Positions 53,299-61,312 of a stretch of DNA of 64,000 nucleotides are shown here, piece by piece. The translations under genes were made by a program, and so were the position numbers. The DNA is from DATLRC01 sp035534895 (GTDB lineage: Bacteria > Patescibacteriota > Saccharimonadia > Saccharimonadales > UBA4665). The stretch is from contig DATLRC010000021.1 in assembly GCA_035534895.1 (NCBI GenBank), positions 140,708 through 204,707 of the forward strand, given 5' to 3'. Within the stretch, counting starts at the first letter, position 1. Each line of letters opens with the position of its first letter. The notes under the pieces are model-generated. The model saw nothing but the letters and a program-made list of their open reading frames with translations, made no database searches and was not told the DNA's origin.

Positions 53299-53793
53299 AT
53301 GTTTGGGCACCAAGATAATCAACAAGACGAACACCAAGGCGGGCCAGTTCCTGAACCGCCGGCTGACGGAATACTGACTCATGACAACGAATCGGCTAGC
53401 GTCGATAGCTCACCACCTGCTAGTCATACCAATCCAGCTTTGCCGCTTAATGACCATCAGTTTGGCAGCACTTCAGATGTCGACCCATTTACTGACGACA
53501 ACGGACCGGTAACCGCTTCAGCGGTCTTGCCACCTAGCGCCAATGATTTGCTGGACATTAAACAGCAAGCCCTGCAACAGCTTACTCCACTGGTCGGACA
53601 CCTAGAACAAACTCCGGAAGAAAAATTTCGGACTACAATGATGATGATCCAGGCCGCCGATAACCAGAGTTTACTAAAAACTGCTTATGAGACAGCCCAA
53701 AAAATAACTGACGAAAAGGCTCGCGCTCAAGCACTGCTTGACATCGTGAACGAAATTAACTACTTCACTCATAGCCAAAACGATCAGGCTTAA
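53299..53793 (+). CDS. Acidic, largely disordered protein of unknown function
   Basis: The 164-aa product has a Gln/Asp/Pro/Ser-rich N-terminal half without predicted structure and a helical C-terminal half (LLDIKQQALQQLTPLVGHLEQTPEEKFRTTMMMIQAADNQSLLKTAYETAQKITDEKARAQALLDIVNEI). The helical part recalls short repeats found in Saccharibacteria proteins next to chaperonin genes, but I cannot name a family. AGGGGGG five bases before the ATG is a strong ribosome site. It is convergent with groEL. Confidence 0.7.
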   Translation: MFGHQDNQQDEHQGGPVPEPPADGILTHDNESASVDSSPPASHTNPALPLNDHQFGSTSDVDPFTDDNGPVTASAVLPPSANDLLDIKQQALQQLTPLVGHLEQTPEEKFRTTMMMIQAADNQSLLKTAYETAQKITDEKARAQALLDIVNEINYFTHSQNDQA

Positions 53794-53832
53794 GACAATA
53801 CTCTATAGCTAGACAACGCGCTTTGGGGGCGA

Positions 53833-55479
53833 CTACATCATCCCCATTCCGCCACCGCCCATTCCGCCACCGATGTCGGCTTTGTCTTCCTTGGGAACTT
53901 CAACAACTAAGGCTCCCATGGTGCTGGCTGTAGCAGCGATGGAGACGGCGTTTTGGAGTGCCTCTTTGGTAACTCTAGTAGGATCGATAATACCTGCTGC
54001 CTTAAGGTCAACTAAACGGGCAGGATTGTTGACGTCTACCCCTTGTCCGGCTTTAGCGGAACGAACTTGTGGCAACCATTCATCGGCATTCAGTCCAGCA
54101 TTAGTAAGTAGGATCCGAAAGGGTTGTTCAAGGGCATTTTTAAGAATCTGGGCACCAGCGGCAAATGAATCCGTACCACTTGTCTTAATATCGCCAGCTA
54201 GGTTTATTAGTGTTACTCCACCGCCCGGAACAATACCTTCATCAAGAGCCGCTTTAACTGCAGCCACAGCGTCGTCAACCCGGAATTTCTTCTCTTCAAT
54301 CTCGGTTTCAGTAGCCCCACCAACTTTAATGACAGCTACCTTACCGCTTAATGCAGCTCTCCTCTTTTCAAGATTTTCTTTGTCATACTCGCTAGTTGCT
54401 GAAGCAACTTGAGAATTAATTTGTTTAATTCGGCTACCTACTTCAGTTAGGCTACCGTCTCCTTCGATGATAGTAGTCTCGTCTTTGGTGACAATTACCT
54501 TCCGAGCAGCTCCGACAACACTCAGATCAACAGTTTCAAAACTATGTCCTAGGTCGTCACTGATTACTTCCGCGCCAGTTAAGATAGCTATGTCATTTAA
54601 AATATCTCTGCGTCGATCACCAAAGGCTGGAGCCTTGATGGCTACGGTGTTAAATACACCTTTCAGTCGATTAAGTATCAACGTCCCGAGAGCTTCTCCT
54701 TCAACATCTTCAGCAATTAAGACAAGGTCTTTCTTGCCAGCTTGGGCTAGTTTTTCGAGCAATGGTAGGAACTCCTGAATGCTCGATATTTTCTTATCTG
54801 TTATGACGATAGCTGGTTTGTTGTAAACTGCTTCCATTCGGGCAGTGTCGGTCACCATATAGGGACTAACGAAACCACGATCAAAAGTAAAGCCTTCGAC
54901 TACTTCGCTCTCAAGCTGTAACCCCTGACCTTCTTCGACAGTAACCACTCCGTCTTTACCTACTTTATCTATAACATCAGCGATAAGATTACCGATCTCG
55001 GTGTCTCCGGCAGATATAGTCGCCACTTCGGCCACCCGACTCTTTTTACCCTGAATATCTTCGCTCAAACTACTGAGTTTGCTAATCACATCGTGGGCTG
55101 CAGTCTCTAGCCCCTTGCGAAGTAACATTGGGTTGTGTCCTGCAGCAATGAGCTTATTGGCCTCGTTCAAAATATGATAAGTCAGCACTGTTACGGTAGT
55201 TGTGCCATCGCCGGCAACATCATTCATCTTGGAGGCAGCTTGTTTAATTAGTTCTGCGCCAACCTTATAGCCCAAAGTTTCATCATCAACATCGGCTAAC
55301 TCAACACCTTTAGCAACAGCCACTCCATCATGAGTAACGGTTGGGTTGCCATAAGCTTTACTGATCACGACGTTCCGACCCTTGGGTCCCATCGTCGTTT
55401 TAACTGCGTTATATAAAACTTCTGCCCCGGCAAGAACTCGCCGACGGGCATCATCATCATAAAATACTTTTTTGGCCAT
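53833..55479 (-). CDS. groL: 60 kDa chaperonin GroEL
   Basis: This ATP-driven folding chamber reads AKKVFYDDDARRRVLAGAEVLYNAVKTTMGPKGRNVVISK, VAGDGTTTVTVLTYHIL, EGQGLQLESEVVEGFTFDRGFVSPYM and GIVPGGGVTLINLA, with the usual Gly/Met end (DIGGGMGGGGMGMM). At 548 aa it is full length. AGGAGGAAACA ATG is an excellent ribosome site. It follows groES by nine bases under CIRCE control. Confidence 0.98.
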   Translation of the reverse strand: MAKKVFYDDDARRRVLAGAEVLYNAVKTTMGPKGRNVVISKAYGNPTVTHDGVAVAKGVELADVDDETLGYKVGAELIKQAASKMNDVAGDGTTTVTVLTYHILNEANKLIAAGHNPMLLRKGLETAAHDVISKLSSLSEDIQGKKSRVAEVATISAGDTEIGNLIADVIDKVGKDGVVTVEEGQGLQLESEVVEGFTFDRGFVSPYMVTDTARMEAVYNKPAIVITDKKISSIQEFLPLLEKLAQAGKKDLVLIAEDVEGEALGTLILNRLKGVFNTVAIKAPAFGDRRRDILNDIAILTGAEVISDDLGHSFETVDLSVVGAARKVIVTKDETTIIEGDGSLTEVGSRIKQINSQVASATSEYDKENLEKRRAALSGKVAVIKVGGATETEIEEKKFRVDDAVAAVKAALDEGIVPGGGVTLINLAGDIKTSGTDSFAAGAQILKNALEQPFRILLTNAGLNADEWLPQVRSAKAGQGVDVNNPARLVDLKAAGIIDPTRVTKEALQNAVSIAATASTMGALVVEVPKEDKADIGGGMGGGGMGMM

Positions 55480-55488
55480 TGTTTCCTC

Positions 55489-55755
55489 CTATTTAACGGT
55501 CGCTAAAATGTCTTCTTCTTTAACTAAAATATACTCGTCACCACCGACTTTAACTTCTGTAGTACTATAACTTTTATAGACTATCTTCTGACCAACCTTA
55601 ACTTCTTTAACAGTCTTGCCGACAGCAATAACTTTAGCCACTTTTGGCTTTTCAGCAGCTTTCTCTGGTAAATATAGGCCACTGGCTGTTTTGGTTGTCG
55701 CTTCCTCTCCGACAGCAACTACGTAGTCGGCGAGCGGTATTAATGGTGCGCTCAT
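55489..55755 (-). CDS. groS: 10 kDa co-chaperonin GroES
   Basis: This is the lid of the chaperonin. The 88-aa sequence has PLADYVVAVGEEATTKTASGLYLPEKAAEKPKVAKVIAVG, VKVGQKIVYKSYSTTEVKVGGDEYILVKEEDILA, with the mobile loop (TTKTASGLYLP) intact. AAGAGGAGT precedes the ATG. It is first in the groES-groEL operon. Confidence 0.97.
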   Translation of the reverse strand: MSAPLIPLADYVVAVGEEATTKTASGLYLPEKAAEKPKVAKVIAVGKTVKEVKVGQKIVYKSYSTTEVKVGGDEYILVKEEDILATVK

Positions 55756-55793
55756 AAATCTACTCCTCTTAAAGTTACACTTGTATCTTTAGG

Positions 55794-55820
55794 TTAGCAC
55801 TTTAATGGTGAGAGTGCTAA
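55794..55820. promoter_or_regulatory. CIRCE operator of groES-groEL
   Basis: TTAGCACTT-N9-GAGTGCTAA matches the CIRCE consensus TTAGCACTC-N9-GAGTGCTAA except for one base. It is the binding site of the heat-shock repressor HrcA. It lies just downstream of the groES promoter, in the untranslated leader, where a bound repressor blocks transcription. Confidence 0.95.
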
Positions 55821-55832
55821 CTATCAGTCTCA

Positions 55833-55862
55833 ATCATAGCCAAATGGCAGCATAACTGTCAA
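55833..55862 (-). promoter_or_regulatory. groES-groEL promoter
   Basis: TTGACA (55857-55862), 18 bases, TATGAT (55833-55838). It is followed by CIRCE and a leader of about 70 bases. Unlike most first genes here, this operon has a long leader, needed to hold the operator. Confidence 0.8.
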
Positions 55863-55901
55863 GTATTGCTAATAATTATCTTGCTACACTGATTATTTTG
55901 A

Positions 55902-56855
55902 CTAAGTTTTCGACAATTGGACGGTGTTTGCACCATTATTTCTGGCAGCTATAGCTAGTTTTAAAGCACTTAATATCTGGTTTTCAAAGATCATTTGAGA
56001 ATTCTTAAAACCGACATCTATATAGTTACCATAAAGCGCTGACATACCATGAAAATCTGAACCACCGGTAATTAGCAGGCCAAGCCTTTTGGCAAGTTCA
56101 GTAAAAATATCGCTTTTATCGATACGTATATCGCCTAGCCTTTTTGAATGATATAGATATTTGGCTTCAACCCCATCGACACCACTATCAATAATATCCT
56201 CCTCCAAGCCGGCCAGATCTACTTCCGCTTCATATAAGTTAGCAACTGGGTGAGCATAGCTGGCTATTCCTCCAGCCTGATGAATGACTGCCGTTGCCTG
56301 ACTAGGCGTCATCATGCCGACTACAGGAAGATAGTATGACCGACCTCTGATTAAGAAAGACTCTATGAATAAGCCTGTTGTTGGCTTTTCACCAAATAAT
56401 TTTTTTATTTGTCTTGAGTTAGATGGGTTATCAATAACAGCTCTAGCAATATGGGCTTTAGTTATCGGTGTCGTTAGATTAAGAAGCTGTTTGATGTTGA
56501 TATCCCAGCCTGATTCAACCAGTCTTTCGCAAACTGCAGCCGTATAGGCTGATCGAGCCAAGTGTTGTTCTGCCAAACTCTCAAGTAATTTTTCATCACT
56601 TGGATCAATACCGTAACCAAGTATATGCGCCCTTGTTCCATCGCTATCAATAGTTGAAATTTCTACTCCTGGTATAAGGCTCACACCTTGTTCGTGAGCA
56701 TAGGTATAGAGCTGGTCGCTATAAGCCTCAAGACTGTCGTGGTCAGTAATTGATAAAGTCTCGACACCATTTTGCGCTGCCCGTAAAATAAGCTGCCTGG
56801 GACTTAATTCCCCGTCTGAAAAGGTAGTATGTGTATGAAGATCGACTTGAGCCAT
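55902..56855 (-). CDS. PHP-domain metal-dependent phosphoesterase
   Basis: The start MAQVDLHTHTTFSDGELSPRQLILRA, then LSITDHDSLEAY, GVEISTIDSDGTRAHILGYGID, SYAHPVANLYEAE and ITGGSDFHGM provide the metal-binding His/Asp sets of the PHP fold, related to YciV/RNase AM and histidinol phosphatase. At 317 aa it could be a 5'-3' oligonuclease such as RNase AM (Trph), or act on a nucleotide. The ATG at 56855 is chosen because it gives the domain start directly. The frame further upstream overlaps the preceding gene. It lies 16 bases after that gene. Confidence 0.88.
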   Translation of the reverse strand: MAQVDLHTHTTFSDGELSPRQLILRAAQNGVETLSITDHDSLEAYSDQLYTYAHEQGVSLIPGVEISTIDSDGTRAHILGYGIDPSDEKLLESLAEQHLARSAYTAAVCERLVESGWDINIKQLLNLTTPITKAHIARAVIDNPSNSRQIKKLFGEKPTTGLFIESFLIRGRSYYLPVVGMMTPSQATAVIHQAGGIASYAHPVANLYEAEVDLAGLEEDIIDSGVDGVEAKYLYHSKRLGDIRIDKSDIFTELAKRLGLLITGGSDFHGMSALYGNYIDVGFKNSQMIFENQILSALKLAIAARNNGANTVQLSKT

Positions 56856-56871
56856 TGTTGATTCTCTAGTT

Positions 56872-57888
56872 TTATCTTTCTCGCCACTCGTTAATCCGCT
56901 TAGCAAAAATACCCAACATTGTAGGATCAGCTAGCTGTCGTTTTGGAATATCTTCAGATTCAATTGCCAGCCTAGCAATTTGGCCGTTATGCAGTTTTTC
57001 TGCCATTGTTCTCCTTGTCGCCTGCAAAGCCACTGATAGACTTTCCTCAAGACCCTTCTCAGTTAGTGACCACACAAAGTCTTTTGTAAAGTTGTATGGT
57101 GTATCAACATGCTCCCAATTTACATGTAAGGTTCGAGGACTGACCAGCACTTTTGGGTCATTGGTGTCTTGGGTTATATTGTCTACCCGCCTCAGTAATT
57201 CGCTGAACTCTTGACCGGTAATAACATGCATATCTATTGGTAGGCGTGTATCGGGCTTGGTCCCCTCGGCCAACGCTTTTAGTACTCGGCCAGTGTCCCG
57301 TACGGCACGGTATATACTGGAATCTGATTGATAAAAACCTGCTTGGTGAGCCTGTTTTTCGATTATCTCTTCGATGCTCGGGCCATCTTGAGCGACTATT
57401 ACCCAAAAATCGAGATCAGGTAATGCTTTGAACACCTGGCGGGGTTTCAGCCCAACCATATCACAAGGCCTACAAATAGTTTTTAGATCAGGTAGATCAT
57501 TTTGAACTTGACATGCGGTACAGGCCCATCGTCCGGCCAAGCGTTCTTTGTCTTGGCTAACCTTCTCTGTTGTCTCTTCTAGGAAGCGACTTATCTCAGG
57601 AACAGGCAATACTGAGCCGTCAGGCCTAAAAGCATAAAAGGGGTACCCCGTTCCAAATACCCCAAGGTACCCTGGAATATGTTGCATAGTTTCGGCAAAA
57701 TCGTGAAACTCGCCTAATAGATACTGGCCCTTTTCAGGCCTAGTATCATTATTAAACCGGATTGCTTGTTGTAAGACTTGCTGAATAAGGCTATATGGCA
57801 ACATTAGACTTGAATTTGCCTCAGGATCAAAAAATGGGCGCTCGAGTTGAGCGCTAGACAATACTTCTAGCTCCGGATTATTGATCAT
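56872..57888 (-). CDS. Zinc-ribbon protein of unknown function, possible nucleotidyltransferase-like core
   Basis: The 338-aa product has four cysteines in two CxxC pairs (Cys123/Cys126 and Cys139/Cys142), a probable zinc ribbon. Next come PDLDFWVIVAQDG (Asp158, Asp160) and LPIDMHVITGQEF (Asp219), spaced as the acidic triad of polymerase-beta-type nucleotidyltransferases, though the GS motif before the first Asp is not present. No known family is recognised, so catalysis is a hypothesis. It forms a tight pair with the PHP gene. Confidence 0.72.
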   Translation of the reverse strand: MINNPELEVLSSAQLERPFFDPEANSSLMLPYSLIQQVLQQAIRFNNDTRPEKGQYLLGEFHDFAETMQHIPGYLGVFGTGYPFYAFRPDGSVLPVPEISRFLEETTEKVSQDKERLAGRWACTACQVQNDLPDLKTICRPCDMVGLKPRQVFKALPDLDFWVIVAQDGPSIEEIIEKQAHQAGFYQSDSSIYRAVRDTGRVLKALAEGTKPDTRLPIDMHVITGQEFSELLRRVDNITQDTNDPKVLVSPRTLHVNWEHVDTPYNFTKDFVWSLTEKGLEESLSVALQATRRTMAEKLHNGQIARLAIESEDIPKRQLADPTMLGIFAKRINEWRER

Positions 57889-57994
57889 ATTAACTCAGTT
57901 AGCACTAATTTCCAGTAATACAAACATATCACATTTTAGCCTTTTTGTAAATGTCGGCTAGGGAGCTTACCTGATTAAGTTATACTACGAAGAT

Positions 57995-58852
57995 ATGGAT
58001 TCTAGAATCAATCGCTCGGTCTTAATGTCCGGCGCAGACTATTTCGATGTCATTGATCTCAATGCATATTCCCACAATGCCGGATCAATCGATAGGAACA
58101 AAGCAGCAGAGGAACTTATCGCTATTAAGAAAGCCTTAGAACAAGCTGGAATAGAGATCACCCAGGTAGCTCCTCCACCAGATTGCCAAGATGGAATCTT
58201 TACCGCCAACTGGGGACTATGTCGCGGTGATACAGTTGTCCTGTCGTACTTACCTAGTGCTCGACGCAAAGAACAACCGTACGCCGAGAAGTTGCTTGGT
58301 GAGATGGGTTTTAGAACCGTCAAGGCACCCTACCGTTTCAGTGGTCAGGGTGATGCCCTGCCCTGCGGCGACTACTTGTTTATGGGCAGTAACTATCGAA
58401 CCGATCCATTGATGCATGACTTTCTGGCTGCTGAGCTCGGTTATCAGGTCATTGCTCTGGAAACAATCCCGGAAGTTGACACTCAAGGTCAGCCGATCAT
58501 CAATAGCTTATCTGGCTGGGCTGATAGCTACTTTTATGATCTGGATCTAGCTTTAGCAGTAATTACTCCGGGATTAATTGCCTGGTGTCCGGAGGCTTTC
58601 TCGACTGCCTCACAGCAAAAAATAGTTGCTTTACCTCTCGACAAGTTGTCAGTCAGTTTTGAAGAAGCAAAAAACGCTTTTGCCTGTAATTTGGTATCCA
58701 CTGGCGAAACAGTAGTTATGAGTGCCAATGCCCCAAAGCTCAAGAGCGCATTAGAAAGCCGAGGATTCAAGACAATCACGCCTTTTGTAACAGAGATTGG
58801 CAAAGGAGGCGGCTATATCCGCTGCTGCGCCTTAACTTTGGATAATAACTAG
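57995..58852 (+). CDS. Amidinotransferase-fold protein (DDAH / arginine deiminase-like), His missing
   Basis: The fold is that of dimethylarginine dimethylaminohydrolases and arginine deiminases: VLMSGADYFDVIDLNAYSHN at the start, DGIFTANWGLCRGDTVVLSYL, RFSGQGDALPCGDYLFMGSNYRTD and the C-terminal GGGYIRCCALTL with the catalytic Cys at 277 or 278. Active members have an FHLD/YHLD motif for the catalytic His. Here it reads FYDLDLALAVITPGLIAWCPEAF, with Asp in place of His. Activity may be changed or lost. TATACT (57981-57986) lies eight bases before the ATG. Confidence 0.82.
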   Translation: MDSRINRSVLMSGADYFDVIDLNAYSHNAGSIDRNKAAEELIAIKKALEQAGIEITQVAPPPDCQDGIFTANWGLCRGDTVVLSYLPSARRKEQPYAEKLLGEMGFRTVKAPYRFSGQGDALPCGDYLFMGSNYRTDPLMHDFLAAELGYQVIALETIPEVDTQGQPIINSLSGWADSYFYDLDLALAVITPGLIAWCPEAFSTASQQKIVALPLDKLSVSFEEAKNAFACNLVSTGETVVMSANAPKLKSALESRGFKTITPFVTEIGKGGGYIRCCALTLDNN

Positions 58853-60150
58853 CTGACTCTAGCTCTGGCTGCCTGGCGGGCCGTGCCGATCTCATCCCAA
58901 GGATTCTCGCCATTAGCCCGTTCAATAGTTTTTTCATGACCTTTGCCTAGTAACAAAACAAGATCATCCTTACTGGCTCTTTTCACGGTAAAGTTTATGG
59001 CTGCGGACCGGTCATGTACCAAAAATAGATCACTGCCGCGTTGTTTACCGGCTTGCTCGGCTCCAGCTGCGATCTGCTTCATGATCACGTCGCCATCGAC
59101 ATCTCGATCGTCTTCCTCCGTAATAACCACCTCGTCGGCATATCTGCCGGTTAATTCACCCTGAACGGCTCGTTTGGTTTCATCGCGCCGGCCAGCGCTG
59201 CCAAACATAACAATTAGCTTGCCCTTAACAACCGGTTTTAGGTCTTTAAACAGTTTTTCGAAGCTATCGGGAGTATGGGCATAGTCAACTATCAAGCTAA
59301 AGTCTTGGCCTTCATCGATTGTCGTCATCCGTCCTTCAATTCCTTCAAGAGCAGAAATCCCTTGCTCTATCTGTTGTTTGCTAAGTCCGATAATGCGTCC
59401 TACACAAACTGTCGCCAGAGCATTTTGAATATAAAAGCTCCCTGGGATATGACAGTCAATATCATAGGTATTATCAGTAGCTACCGCTCTGAAGTGACTG
59501 CCTTTTGGCGATAACTTAATGTTTTCTGCTCGAACATCACCTTTTTGAAGGCCGTATGACAAGTGATTTGGGGTAGACCCAGCGAACAGTTCACTCTGAA
59601 GATCTTCGGCGTTGACAATACCGGTCTGCAAACCGTTTCTGTTTTTAGCAACCATTTTAAAAAGCTTCAGTTTAGCCTCTGTGTATCGCTCAAATGTCTT
59701 GTGATAATCAAGGTGTTCGTGTGTCACATTAGTCAAAACTGCGATTGAATATGGTATCCCCCATACCCTATTCTGGGCTAGACCTTGACTGGTTGTCTCT
59801 AGGACCAGCCATTCTGCTCCCTTAGACTTTATCCACTTCAGTCGTTTCATAAGTTCGGGTACGGGGACATTGGTCATATGATGAATCTGTGGCCGAATAT
59901 CTCGATCGACACCATAGGCGACTGTGGTCATCAGCCCAGCATGCAAACCAGCCTCGGTAAGCATCCTGTGGATCATAAAAGAAGTAGATGTTTTACCATT
60001 GGTCCCAGTTACGCCAATTATTTTGAGACCACGAGCCGGAAAACCATTCAAGGCATTGAGCAAAACGGCTTCCAGTAAATGGCCGTAGGGTTCGATCACC
60101 TTGAATAAACCAAACGGTATAATGCGTTTCACAAACGATCGAAAACTCAT
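58849..60150 (-). CDS. murE: MurE-like UDP-N-acetylmuramyl peptide ligase lacking domain 1
   Basis: Mur ligases add amino acids to the peptidoglycan precursor. The ATPase motif is IIGVTGTNGKTSTSFMIHRML. LVLETTSQGLAQNRVWGI carries the conserved ETTSxGL, and LTNVTHEHLDYHKTFERYTEAK, VDYAHTPDSFEKLF and MFGSAGRRDETKR complete the MurE pattern. The N-terminal UDP-binding domain is reduced to about 45 residues. The amino acid specificity segment reads TEEDDRDVDGD, not the DNPR of diaminopimelate enzymes, so the added amino acid is unclear. From the ATG at 60150 it is 433 aa. The longer frame runs into tsaD. Confidence 0.85.
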   Translation of the reverse strand: MSFRSFVKRIIPFGLFKVIEPYGHLLEAVLLNALNGFPARGLKIIGVTGTNGKTSTSFMIHRMLTEAGLHAGLMTTVAYGVDRDIRPQIHHMTNVPVPELMKRLKWIKSKGAEWLVLETTSQGLAQNRVWGIPYSIAVLTNVTHEHLDYHKTFERYTEAKLKLFKMVAKNRNGLQTGIVNAEDLQSELFAGSTPNHLSYGLQKGDVRAENIKLSPKGSHFRAVATDNTYDIDCHIPGSFYIQNALATVCVGRIIGLSKQQIEQGISALEGIEGRMTTIDEGQDFSLIVDYAHTPDSFEKLFKDLKPVVKGKLIVMFGSAGRRDETKRAVQGELTGRYADEVVITEEDDRDVDGDVIMKQIAAGAEQAGKQRGSDLFLVHDRSAAINFTVKRASKDDLVLLLGKGHEKTIERANGENPWDEIGTARQAARARVS

Positions 60151-60157
60151 GTGCTCT

Positions 60158-60165
60158 AGTATACT
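60158..60165. promoter_or_regulatory. Shared palindromic -10 box of tsaD and murE-like genes
   Basis: AGTATACT reads TATACT on both strands (plus 60160-60165, minus 60158-60163). It is eight bases before the tsaD ATG and seven bases before the divergent murE-like ATG. The gap between the two start codons is only 23 bases, and neither gene has a Shine-Dalgarno. No good -35 is seen on either side. Confidence 0.65.
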
Positions 60166-60173
60166 GTAAACTG

Positions 60174-61232
60174 ATGAAAATTCTGGGTATTGAAACCAGT
60201 TGTGATGAGACAGCAGCCGCTGTAGTTGAAGATGGAAGTCGACTATTAAGCAACAATGTTGCTTCTTCAATGGACTTACACGCCCCATACGGAGGTGTAG
60301 TGCCGGAGATTGCCGCCCGCAGTCATATTGAAGTTATTTTACCAGTTATAAATGCGGCTCTTAAGACCGCCGGTTGTACCTTTCGAGACATTGACGGCAT
60401 TGCCGTAACTTACGGCGCTGGGCTAAGTGGTAGTTTACTGATCGGGGTCCTTACGGCTCGTACCCTGGCAATCATCAATAACAAGCCTCTTTACGCCATC
60501 AATCATGTAGAAGGCCATGTTTATGCAAATTTCTTGACTGAGTCATCCCTCCCCGGCTATCAGATGCCCCGAAGCGCGCCTAATTTTCCGATGCTAGCTA
60601 TCATTGTCTCCGGTGGTCACAGCCAACTGGTTCTCTTTGAAAACCACTTCAATTACAAACTACTGGGCCAAACCCAGGACGATGCAATAGGCGAAGCCTT
60701 TGACAAAGTCGCCAAAATACTTGGTCTACCCTACCCCGGTGGCCCAGCAGTAGCTAAAGCTGCGAAGTTAGGTGATTCCACGGCCTATATCCTCCCTAAA
60801 GCCAAAATGAGCAAATACGATTTTTCTTTCAGTGGCCTAAAAACAGCCGTTTTAAGGCTGGCTCAAGCTGAAATCGGTGAAAGTTACGACTTCCCTTCCC
60901 AAAAGCTGCCAGAGCGCCTGTCTGACGCCCAGAAGACCAACATTGCAGCCAGTTTTGAGCGAGTGGCTATAGAAACTATCGTTGACAAGGCGAGATTGGC
61001 GTTTGAGGAGTTTGCCCCGCGTAGCATAGTTATTGCCGGCGGTGTTGCCTCCAGCCAAGAGCTGAGAAGACAATTGTCAGCCACAATTCCAATACGAATC
61101 GAATATCCTGATCCTAAACTTTGCACCGATAACGGAGCTATGATTGCTACTTTAGGTTGCTTTAAAGCTCAATTTAAACTACCCCCGGTTGACCCCTATT
61201 CGCTTGTGATTGATCCCGGTTTGTCGATGTAG
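60174..61232 (+). CDS. tsaD: tRNA threonylcarbamoyladenosine synthesis protein TsaD
   Basis: TsaD transfers threonylcarbamoyl to A37 of tRNAs that read ANN codons. It shows MKILGIETSCDETAAAVVEDG, PYGGVVPEIAARSHIE, the metal-binding HVEGHVYANFL, IIVSGGHSQLVLF, PYPGGPAVAKAA, FSFSGLKTAVL, VIAGGVASSQELRRQL and CTDNGAMIATLG. At 352 aa it is complete. The partners TsaB, TsaC and TsaE are not in this window. Confidence 0.97.
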   Translation: MKILGIETSCDETAAAVVEDGSRLLSNNVASSMDLHAPYGGVVPEIAARSHIEVILPVINAALKTAGCTFRDIDGIAVTYGAGLSGSLLIGVLTARTLAIINNKPLYAINHVEGHVYANFLTESSLPGYQMPRSAPNFPMLAIIVSGGHSQLVLFENHFNYKLLGQTQDDAIGEAFDKVAKILGLPYPGGPAVAKAAKLGDSTAYILPKAKMSKYDFSFSGLKTAVLRLAQAEIGESYDFPSQKLPERLSDAQKTNIAASFERVAIETIVDKARLAFEEFAPRSIVIAGGVASSQELRRQLSATIPIRIEYPDPKLCTDNGAMIATLGCFKAQFKLPPVDPYSLVIDPGLSM

Positions 61233-61312
61233 GGTCCGACTCCTGATTCTCGGTCGTATACCTAAAACACTCGTTTCTTCAAACATTACAGAGGTGATAT
61301 GATGGATAGAAT

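Noticed and set aside
53873..54412. Open frame of 179 codons on the plus strand inside groEL
   Set aside because: It is the antisense shadow of a highly conserved gene, with no ribosome site and no recognisable protein pattern.
60151..60288. Longer N-terminus for the murE-like gene
   Set aside because: The extra 46 codons run antisense through the start of tsaD and across the shared -10 box; the ATG at 60150 gives a sensible start.
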